Part shown: positions 1 through 5,064 of the stretch, in pieces
Layout: each line of letters starts with the position of its first letter
Position numbering within the stretch: the stretch's first letter is position 1
Source of the DNA: an uncultured Moraxella sp.
Lineage (GTDB): Bacteria > Pseudomonadota > Gammaproteobacteria > Pseudomonadales > Moraxellaceae
Assembly (NCBI GenBank): GCA_916720335.1
Contig: CAKAQU010000112.1
Coordinates: 1-5,262, forward strand
Length of the DNA stretch: 5,262 nt
Direction of reading: 5' to 3'
Position numbers and translations under genes: made by a program
The notes under the pieces: model-generated
Databases searched by the model: none
Seen by the model: the letters and a program-made list of their open reading frames with translations, nothing else
What the model was told of the DNA's origin: nothing

Positions 1-659
1 GTTGAACCGCCTTGGGTAGAGCCACCTTTTAAATTAGAAAACAAAGCTCGCATTGTTCCACGAATCGAAATGCCGTGATGTTGATAAAAATTGCGGTCTT
101 CGGTAGCAATGAGCGCATCAATTAATGGTTTTGGAACCGTTTCTTTGGTCAATAAGATACGGTCTTCATTGTTTTCAGGATAAATGCCACCAATATTAAT
201 TGGTTCTAAACGAATGATGCCAGAACTACTTTTTTCAGTGCTTTGTAAATGGCTAATTTTATTGCCTTGGTATTCAATTTTTAGTATTTGTTTTGCATCA
301 ACATCACCATCACCATAATTAAATCCGCGAGTGTAAATGGTATAGGTATTGCCTGATTTGGTATAACTTCCTGTATTATTTGTATGTCCCTTTTCATAAT
401 GCAATGATGTTAGCCAATATTCAAGATTTTCAGGGCTGATGCTACTGTTTGCTGAAATTTCTAAAGGACGTGAATAAATTGTAGCTGGAATGTCCCAACG
501 ACGACTTTCAAATTTTTCAATGATTTCATCATTAAGTTTATAGGTGTACATTGCTAAAAATACAATTAAAGTAATAATTAGCACAACAATAATAAATCCA
601 ACCAACATCAAACCTTGTTGATTTTTTGTACAATTTAAGCGGTTTGGTTTTGAACTCAC
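1..659 (-). CDS. mrcB: Penicillin-binding protein 1B, N-terminal part (runs off left edge)
   Basis: This is the N-terminal 219 codons of a bifunctional class A PBP, an inner-membrane enzyme that polymerises lipid II (GT51 glycosyltransferase) and cross-links peptides (transpeptidase, outside the window). What is visible: a short cytoplasmic tail of about 16 residues, one hydrophobic anchor at about 17-38, a segment at about 58-160 (RRWDIPATIYSRPLEI onward) that lines up with the UB2H domain of E. coli PBP1B, and then the start of GT51. In GT51 the motif ATEDRNFYQHHGISIRG carries the expected catalytic Glu187, and the window cuts at GGSTQGGST, the start of the QGGST(LTQQ) motif. The start is GTG at 659 with an AAAGG ribosome site 7 nt upstream; the first ATG is at codon 18, inside the anchor. 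The cytoplasmic tail is much shorter than in E. coli PBP1B. In enterobacteria UB2H binds the activator LpoB; the partner here cannot be told. It is transcribed divergently from the copper ATPase. PBP1A is less likely because of the UB2H-type region. Confidence 0.92.
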   Translation of the reverse strand, partial: MSSKPNRLNCTKNQQGLMLVGFIIVVLIITLIVFLAMYTYKLNDEIIEKFESRRWDIPATIYSRPLEISANSSISPENLEYWLTSLHYEKGHTNNTGSYTKSGNTYTIYTRGFNYGDGDVDAKQILKIEYQGNKISHLQSTEKSSSGIIRLEPINIGGIYPENNEDRILLTKETVPKPLIDALIATEDRNFYQHHGISIRGTMRALFSNLKGGSTQGGS

Positions 660-666
660 GATAAAA

Positions 667-671
667 CCTTT
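667..671 (-). promoter_or_regulatory. Ribosome binding site of the PBP1B gene
   Basis: AAAGG on the minus strand lies 7 nt before the GTG at 659. It is the evidence for choosing that non-ATG start, since no ATG occurs in frame until codon 18. I found no convincing -10/-35 pair for this gene in the spacer. Confidence 0.6.
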
Positions 672-743
672 ATATAACTGATTATTTAATAAAAAAACTT
701 TATTGATTTTCGCTTAAAAAAAATGTTTTTGCAAGTGAAAAAA

Positions 744-755
744 TGATGAAGATCA
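744..755. promoter_or_regulatory. TGAT-N4-ATCA dyad, FNR/CRP-like candidate site
   Basis: A perfect 4+4 inverted repeat, TGAT-GAAG-ATCA, sits in the divergent spacer between PBP1B and the copper ATPase. The FNR/ANR consensus is TTGAT-N4-ATCAA; here both outermost bases differ (A743 and C756). The shared TGA-N6-TCA core also fits CRP, and TCAC on the right is CRP-like. The centre is about 80 bp upstream of the start site expected from the extended -10 at 815-823, a distance compatible only with class I activation. FNR-family control would suit a cbb3-oxidase assembly gene, but the call rests on a short motif. Confidence 0.3.
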
Positions 756-814
756 CCGTCTTTATTACCAAAAAATCACCCAATGTCAATAATTTTAAAA
801 AACAATTTAGCTTT

Positions 815-823
815 TGATATAAT
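815..823 (+). promoter_or_regulatory. Extended -10 promoter of the copper ATPase gene
   Basis: TGATATAAT is a full extended -10 element (TG-N-TATAAT). No good -35 lies 16-18 bp upstream (only A/T-rich TTAAAA), as is common when the TG extension is present. Transcription would begin near 830, giving a leader of about 43 nt before the ATG at 873. It would serve both the ATPase and the coupled endonuclease V-like gene. Confidence 0.5.
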
Positions 824-872
824 GGACTTCATTAATATCGCCAATTTATTTATATTATTAAGATAATTTTCT

Positions 873-3479
873 ATGAAAGCCGAAAAATCCACCTTACCCG
901 ATACTGCTGATGAGGTTTATCAATCTTTGGTGTTACCCCCTGAAGGCAGCTGTTTTCATTGTGGAGAAGTTTTGCCCAAAGAGCCATTTTTTACAGAAGT
1001 TTTAGGAAAAAAACGGGCAATGTGCTGTTTGGGCTGTCAGCTTGCCAGTCAAAGTATTGTTGAAGCAGGATTATCACAATATTATTTAGACCGACGTGAA
1101 ATTAGTGCTACAGCAAAATTGCCTTTAACAAACAACTTTGATGTTTATAATCATGATGATATTAAAAAGCAATTTGTTTATTTTGAAGATGGCGGCAGTA
1201 CTGCTGAATTATCGGTAGTAGGGCTTCGCTGCAGCGCTTGCGCTTGGCTGATAGAATCTAGACTCTCAGCAATCAATGGTGTAAAGGCGTGTCAAGTGAA
1301 TCTAACTCAGCAGCGTATGCGAGTAAATTGGCAAGAATCCGTATGTGATATTGGGCAGGTTTTATCTGCAATACATGCAATTGGCTATGAGGCACACCCC
1401 TACCGACAAGATACACACGAAGCCATGATGCGCCGCCAAAATAAAAAAATGCTGATTCGCTTAGGAATTGCAGCGCTTGGAGCGATGCAGGCAATGATGT
1501 TTTCAGTAGGAATGTATTTTGGTGAATTTTCAGGCATGCTTGTCCAGCACCGCGATTTTTTACGAATGGTGGCATTTTTAGTAACGTTGCCAGTAATTTT
1601 TTTTGCTGGATTGCCTTTTTTTCAATCAGCATATCGAGCTGTTAAAGCTCGTCAAGTCAATATGGATGTCCCAGTTTCCATCGCTCTTTTGGTGAGTTTT
1701 TTTGCCAGTGTATGGGCAACAATTACCCATTCGGGAGAAACTTATTTTGACTCAGTGTCAATGTTTGTTTTCTTTCTGTTAGCAGGGCGTTATATTGAAC
1801 AAAATGCTCGTTTAAAAGCATCCAATTTGGCATCGGATTTGGTGGTGATAGAACCAATTTTGGTTCAAAGATTGACAAATGACTTAAAGTTATTACAAGA
1901 TTTTTATGATAAAAAACTGGATGGTCAAAAAATTGATGCATGGTGGCAAACCCACCAAGATTTTACAGCTGTTATAAAGGATTCCCAAAATTCAGTTAAA
2001 ACCAATGAGAAAATTCTTGCTCAAAGTGTTAAAGTTGGCGATGTTGTATATATTGAAGCAGGCATGCAAATTGTTGCAGATGGGGTTTTGTTGTCCAAAA
2101 CAGCAACCGTTTCTCAAAGCCTTTTGACGGGTGAAAGCGATTTGATTGTAAAAAAATTCGGCGATGTTGTGATTGGTGGCAGTCAAAACGATGCTCAGCC
2201 GTTTTTTATGTTGGTTACAGCGGAAGTGGACGACAGTCAAATTGCATTAATTGATCGCTTAATGAATCGGGCGATGAGTGAAAAACCAAAAATCGCTCAA
2301 GATGCTGATAAAATGGCACGATGGTTTGTAGCTCGGGTGCTTTTATTGTCATGCCTTGTATTTTTGGTGTGGTGGTTTATTGACAAATCTGAGGCTTTAT
2401 GGGCAACGGTAGCGGTTTTGGTAGCAACTTGCCCTTGTGCTTTATCCTTGGCAACCCCAATCGCTTTGACAATGGCAACCAATCGCTTGGCAACTTTTGG
2501 TTTTTTAAGTACCAGAGGTCATACCATTCAAACATTGTCTGAAGTAACCCATGTGGCATTTGATAAAACTGGCACATTAACACAAGGACAAGTTAATTTA
2601 CTTGCATCAGTTGTAGCTGATGGTTATGATGAGCAATCATTGTTAACGATTGCTGCAGCTTTGGAAGTGGGTTCTAAACACCCTGTTGCTAAAGCGCTTT
2701 TAGCCTACTCTCATGGGCTGCATTTACCAAAAGTTACCAACAGTAGTCATCACACTGCAGGTGGGGTTGAAGGAGAAATTGATAAAAAGGTATACCGTAT
2801 TGGGCATTTGGATTTTGTTTTAGCGGGCGATACTCATAGTCTGCCTTGTCAATTAGAGGAAAATTTAGCTACTTATCATGCCAACATGTCCGTGCTTTTG
2901 TCAGTAAAAATGGATAATCATTGGCAGGTAGTAGCTCGTTTTTATTTTAATGATGTGCTGCGTTTAGATGCTAAGACGATGATTGATAATTTAAAACGCC
3001 AAGACATCATTCCAATTATGCTCACAGGCGACCCAAGTTTTGAAGCCTTAAACGTTGCTAAAAACTTAGGTATTGACATTGCCTATCATGGTTTAACCCC
3101 AGAAGACAAAGTGGCGCATATCAAACAATTGCAAGAAAAGGGATATGTGGTTTTAATGGTGGGTGATGGCATTAATGATGCGCCTGTGTTAGCGGCTGCA
3201 AATGTTTCTACAGCAATGGCGGGAGCGGCAGATTTAGCCCAAGTATCTGCTGATAGTGTGTTGTTGGGCGGTAAACTTTTGGCAATTGATAAGGCAATCG
3301 TCATTGCCAAAAAAACTCAAACGCTGATTCGCCAAAATTTACGTTGGGCGGTTATTTATAATTCTGTGATACTTTTACCAGCGGCTCTTGGTTATGTACC
3401 ACCATGGCTTGCAGCAATTGGGATGTCATTATCCAGTTTATTTGTGGTCATGAATGCACTTCGCATCAAACGGAGCTAG
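873..3479 (+). CDS. ccoI: CcoI/FixI-type copper-translocating P1B ATPase
   Basis: A complete 868-residue inner-membrane P-type ATPase that uses ATP to move Cu(I) outward; in the CcoI/FixI branch the copper goes to the CuB centre of cbb3-type cytochrome oxidase. In order: a Cys-rich N-terminal segment typical of this branch (C27-x2-C30, then C51-C52-x2-C55), one heavy-metal-binding domain with GLRCSAC (C120, C123), and membrane segments at about 194-216, 231-252, 266-286 and 291-309. The actuator domain has TGES (419-422). Two more segments follow at about 484-503 and 508-532, with the CPC metal site at 520-522. The P/N domains show DKTGT with phosphorylated D564, the HP motif (H603-P604) and GDGINDAP (764-771). 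The last two segments carry YN (829-830) and MSLSS (851-855), the Cu(I)-subgroup signature. An acidic/polar insert of roughly 40 residues (about 335-380) enlarges the actuator domain. The start at 873 has only weak AAGA complementarity; a stop codon at 864-866 excludes a longer frame. No ccoG, ccoH or ccoS lies beside it. A CopA exporter is less likely given the N-terminal Cys cluster. Confidence 0.93.
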   Translation: MKAEKSTLPDTADEVYQSLVLPPEGSCFHCGEVLPKEPFFTEVLGKKRAMCCLGCQLASQSIVEAGLSQYYLDRREISATAKLPLTNNFDVYNHDDIKKQFVYFEDGGSTAELSVVGLRCSACAWLIESRLSAINGVKACQVNLTQQRMRVNWQESVCDIGQVLSAIHAIGYEAHPYRQDTHEAMMRRQNKKMLIRLGIAALGAMQAMMFSVGMYFGEFSGMLVQHRDFLRMVAFLVTLPVIFFAGLPFFQSAYRAVKARQVNMDVPVSIALLVSFFASVWATITHSGETYFDSVSMFVFFLLAGRYIEQNARLKASNLASDLVVIEPILVQRLTNDLKLLQDFYDKKLDGQKIDAWWQTHQDFTAVIKDSQNSVKTNEKILAQSVKVGDVVYIEAGMQIVADGVLLSKTATVSQSLLTGESDLIVKKFGDVVIGGSQNDAQPFFMLVTAEVDDSQIALIDRLMNRAMSEKPKIAQDADKMARWFVARVLLLSCLVFLVWWFIDKSEALWATVAVLVATCPCALSLATPIALTMATNRLATFGFLSTRGHTIQTLSEVTHVAFDKTGTLTQGQVNLLASVVADGYDEQSLLTIAAALEVGSKHPVAKALLAYSHGLHLPKVTNSSHHTAGGVEGEIDKKVYRIGHLDFVLAGDTHSLPCQLEENLATYHANMSVLLSVKMDNHWQVVARFYFNDVLRLDAKTMIDNLKRQDIIPIMLTGDPSFEALNVAKNLGIDIAYHGLTPEDKVAHIKQLQEKGYVVLMVGDGINDAPVLAAANVSTAMAGAADLAQVSADSVLLGGKLLAIDKAIVIAKKTQTLIRQNLRWAVIYNSVILLPAALGYVPPWLAAIGMSLSSLFVVMNALRIKRS
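3472..3475 (+). promoter_or_regulatory. Ribosome binding site of the endonuclease V-like gene, inside ccoI
   Basis: GGAG lies in the last codons of the ATPase gene, 5 nt before the ATG at 3481. It decides between the two in-frame ATGs (3454 and 3481): the upstream one has no such site and would overlap the ATPase. The placement implies translational coupling. Confidence 0.65.
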
Positions 3480-3480
3480 A

Positions 3481-3990
3481 ATGATTTATTTGGCAATGGA
3501 TGTATATTATCACCAAACTAATAATTGCGCTTTTGCGGCAGGCGTGCGGTTTACAGGGGTTGAAAATGTACAAATTTTAAGCACACATGGCATTTGGGTA
3601 AACGAAGTTTTGGCATATCAATCTGGTCAATTTTATAAGCGAGAAATGCCGTGTCTGCTTGCGCTTTTAAAAACTATTAACGACCCTGTGGATATTTTAG
3701 TGATTGATGGATTTGTTTATCTTAATCAGGGCAAATCTGGATTGGGAAAACATTTGTATGATAATTTAACCAATAAAAAGCCCATTATTGGTATTGCCAA
3801 AAATCCTTACCAAGATATGGATAGTTGCCATCAGGTTTTTCGAGGTCAAAGTAAAAAACCATTATATGTTACAACAGTTGATTATTCTTTGGAAAATGCC
3901 AAACAATGGTTAAAAAATTTACAAGGCAGCTATCGATTGCCTGATATATTAACTCAAGTAGATAAGCTCAGTCGCAAGTTTTCAATTTAG
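3481..3990 (+). CDS. nfi: Compact, divergent endonuclease V-like protein
   Basis: A 169-residue protein of the endonuclease V (deoxyinosine 3'-endonuclease, Nfi) family, which nicks DNA near deaminated adenine to begin repair. Features matching the family: AMDVYY with metal-binding D7, then G-x-FYKRE with E55, followed by P-x-LLALL, VIDG with D76, IIGIAK with K107, PLYVTT (127-132) and the C-terminal GSYRLPD (149-155). The spacing E55-D76 is 21, as between E89 and D110 of Thermotoga EndoV. Differences: the product is about 50 residues shorter than E. coli Nfi and lacks the N-terminal helix region; the PYIPG wedge is AYQSG here; and the conserved His six residues after the VDG Asp (H116 in Thermotoga) is Asn82, with the following PRG replaced by QGK. 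The catalytic acids remain, so it may still cut nucleic acid, but substrate choice or rate could differ. It begins one base after the ATPase stop and so is probably co-transcribed and translationally coupled with ccoI. Family assignment is fairly sure; activity is not. Confidence 0.78.
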   Translation: MIYLAMDVYYHQTNNCAFAAGVRFTGVENVQILSTHGIWVNEVLAYQSGQFYKREMPCLLALLKTINDPVDILVIDGFVYLNQGKSGLGKHLYDNLTNKKPIIGIAKNPYQDMDSCHQVFRGQSKKPLYVTTVDYSLENAKQWLKNLQGSYRLPDILTQVDKLSRKFSI

Positions 3991-4025
3991 ATTGCTTTTG
4001 GTTTGAACAAATTTATTTTAAAAAA

Positions 4026-4040
4026 TAGCAAAAAATGCTA
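4026..4040. repeat. Short dyad overlapping a promoter-like -10
   Basis: TAGCA-AAAAA-TGCTA is a perfect 5-bp inverted repeat with a 5-base spacer, 36 bp after the endonuclease V-like stop. On the plus strand no T run follows it, so it is not a standard terminator for that gene. Its right arm is part of the TGCTAAAAT element at 4036-4044, so it could be a small operator. Chance occurrence in A/T-rich DNA is quite possible. Confidence 0.25.
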
Positions 4041-4044
4041 AAAT
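4036..4044 (+). promoter_or_regulatory. Extended -10 promoter candidate for the psi-like gene
   Basis: TGCTAAAAT fits TG-N-TAnAAT. No clear -35 is present at 16-18 bp upstream. A start site near 4051 would give a leader of about 70 nt containing the hairpin at 4080-4100. Confidence 0.4.
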
Positions 4045-4079
4045 CTCCCGTTTTACCTTTGTATTATCCTTTTTTTATA

Positions 4080-4100
4080 TTTACACTTTAACAGTGTGAA
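4080..4100 (+). other. Leader hairpin upstream of the psi-like gene
   Basis: The arms at 4080-4087 (TTTACACT) and 4093-4100 (AGTGTGAA) pair over 8 bp with one G-U pair and a 5-base loop, 21 nt before the ATG at 4122. No T run follows on the plus strand, so it is not a rho-independent terminator. It would lie in the 5' leader of the downstream mRNA and could influence translation or stability, or be a protein site in DNA. Function is unknown. Confidence 0.35.
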
Positions 4101-4121
4101 ATAACAGCCTCTTAATTGCCC

Positions 4122-4937
4122 ATGACCGACACCCAAAAACTTCAAAATCGTCATATTCTATCATTGATGGGTGTTCATCTTTGGGTACAAAGAGGCACAA
4201 GCCTGACTGATATTGGAAAGATTCCCAGTCGTTTTGATGGTAAATTATCAAAAAATTCCCTTGGGTCAAAAAATCCAGTTGTGCCACAACATTCACCCGC
4301 CAAAACTTTGACTAAACCAATAAAATTAGCTCAAAAAAATTTGGATAGGGCGGCTGTAGAGCCTAACAAGATTTTTGAAGATAGTAAAAAGCATACACAA
4401 AACATAACGCCATCAACCCCAAAACAAACAGTAGTCGTTCAAGAAGACTTTGAAAATGATTTGTCATCACTAAAAGATGATGAACTGCGTTTTAATCTGG
4501 AAGGCTTTAAAGCAGGTAATTACATTGTGATGGTGGAAAAAACCTTGTTAGGCAAAGCTGAATCTCGTACTTGGGAGAGGTTAAAGAAAAACCTGCGGCA
4601 ACAAACTTCCATAGCAGAGCATCAAGACTCTTTTCCTATATCCGAATATCAAACATCCGAATGTGCTGTTGTTGTTTTTTATGGATTTTTATTTGGACTT
4701 AAAATGGCGCTGGATAAATTGACTTCAAACGTTGATGATGGCTTATATAATAGTAATATTCATGATAATACACTAATTTTTTTAACTCCGCTGCCAAAAG
4801 CAATTAAATCCATGAAAGATTTTACATTTGTTTGCGATTTTTCTTTGCAAAAAATGTCAGGTGCTGATGAAGCATCAGCACAACAAAAAAAGGATCTTTG
4901 GAATTTAATTACCAATAATTCAAAGCGATTAGCCTGA
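4122..4937 (+). CDS. holD: Probable DNA polymerase III psi-subunit (HolD-like) protein
   Basis: A 271-residue soluble protein whose ends resemble the psi subunit of the clamp-loader complex, which ties gamma/tau to chi and single-strand-binding protein. N-terminal residues 8-34 (LQNRHILSLMGVHLWVQR, ending at KIP) line up with the E. coli HolD peptide QLQQLGITQWSLRR...IP, the part that contacts the clamp loader. The C-terminal part (about 122-260) reads as an alpha/beta fold with strands at YIVMV (134-138), AVVVFYGF (182-189) and TLIFLTPLP (217-225), and ends in KKDLWNLI (256-263), like ALWQQI of HolD. Between them, about 36-115 is a Lys/Thr/Pro/Gln-rich, probably disordered linker, making the protein about twice the E. 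coli length. The start is ATG 4122; no Shine-Dalgarno is seen, a TTG lies two codons upstream, and a stop at 4113-4115 rules out anything longer. It is not next to rimI as in E. coli. Psi diverges quickly, so the assignment is from pattern similarity only. Confidence 0.55.
   Translation: MTDTQKLQNRHILSLMGVHLWVQRGTSLTDIGKIPSRFDGKLSKNSLGSKNPVVPQHSPAKTLTKPIKLAQKNLDRAAVEPNKIFEDSKKHTQNITPSTPKQTVVVQEDFENDLSSLKDDELRFNLEGFKAGNYIVMVEKTLLGKAESRTWERLKKNLRQQTSIAEHQDSFPISEYQTSECAVVVFYGFLFGLKMALDKLTSNVDDGLYNSNIHDNTLIFLTPLPKAIKSMKDFTFVCDFSLQKMSGADEASAQQKKDLWNLITNNSKRLA
4861..4881. repeat. Strong 9-bp inverted repeat inside the psi-like gene
   Basis: Perfect arms GTGCTGATG (4861-4869) and CATCAGCAC (4873-4881) flank a 3-base loop AAG. 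It lies within the codons for S246 to Q254, about 56 bp before the stop. On the minus strand the hairpin is followed five bases later by a run of six T, so it could act as a weak terminator for antisense transcription; on the plus strand an A run follows. Its centre (TGATGAAG then ATCA after one extra base) resembles the dyad at 744-755. Confidence 0.5.
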
Positions 4938-4971
4938 TTAAATTACCATCAATTATTTCATATTTAGCCAA

Positions 4972-4997
4972 TTTTTGTTAAAATAAAATAACAAAAA
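4972..4997. repeat. A/T-rich dyad between the psi-like gene and serC
   Basis: TTTTTGTTA (4972-4980) and TAACAAAAA (4989-4997) form a perfect 9-bp inverted repeat with an 8-base spacer, 35 bp after the psi-like stop. It contains one extended -10 (TGTTAAAAT, 4976-4984) and sits where the -35 of the next promoter would fall. It may be an operator; as a terminator it would be weak because the stem has a single G-C pair and no T run follows. Confidence 0.3.
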
Positions 4998-5008
4998 ATT
5001 AAAAAATC

Positions 5009-5017
5009 TGTTAAAAT
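5009..5017 (+). promoter_or_regulatory. Extended -10 promoter candidate for serC
   Basis: TGTTAAAAT is an extended -10 with a weak -35 (ATAACA at 4988-4993, 18-bp spacing). It would start transcription near 5024 and give a leader of about 40 nt before the ATG at 5065. An identical TGTTAAAAT at 4976-4984 offers a second possible start. Confidence 0.45.
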
Positions 5018-5053
5018 ACACAGCCTAAATTCTGCTTTTAATGTTTAGTAAAA

Positions 5054-5058
5054 AAGGA
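5054..5058 (+). promoter_or_regulatory. Ribosome binding site of serC
   Basis: AAGGA lies 6 nt before the ATG at 5065. This fixes the serC start there rather than at the in-frame ATG at 5041, which would only add eight residues not seen in SerC and would place this site inside the gene. Confidence 0.75.
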
Positions 5059-5064
5059 ATCATC

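Noticed and set aside
1273..1632. 119-codon open frame on the minus strand inside ccoI
   Set aside because: It lies opposite a strongly conserved ATPase region and its translation shows no recognisable family; it is a shadow frame. The same holds for the minus-strand frames at 1723-1941, 1992-2240, 2297-2482, 2377-2583 and 3086-3310.
1851..1866. Palindrome GAACCAA-TT-TTGGTTC in ccoI
   Set aside because: Short, within conserved coding sequence, with a loop too tight for a full hairpin; probably chance from codon choice.
873..3479. CopA-type copper exporter instead of CcoI
   Set aside because: The N-terminal C27/C30 and C51-C52-x2-C55 cluster before a single metal-binding domain is typical of the FixI/CcoI branch, not of CopA.
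3454..3480. Upstream ATG for the endonuclease V-like gene
   Set aside because: It overlaps the ATPase end, has no ribosome site, and the family motif begins only after the ATG at 3481, which has GGAG 5 nt upstream.
3991..4025. Rho-independent terminator after the endonuclease V-like gene
   Set aside because: Only weak A/T pairings are present and no G/C-rich stem followed by a T run.
4116..4121. TTG start two codons before the ATG of the psi-like gene
   Set aside because: A rare start with no supporting ribosome site; the ATG at 4122 gives the expected psi N-terminus.
4081..4296. 71-codon minus-strand open frame over the start of the psi-like gene
   Set aside because: No ribosome site or family resemblance, and it overlaps the better supported plus-strand gene.
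5041..5064. Upstream ATG for serC
   Set aside because: The ribosome site AAGGA lies between it and the ATG at 5065, and SerC proteins begin at the latter.
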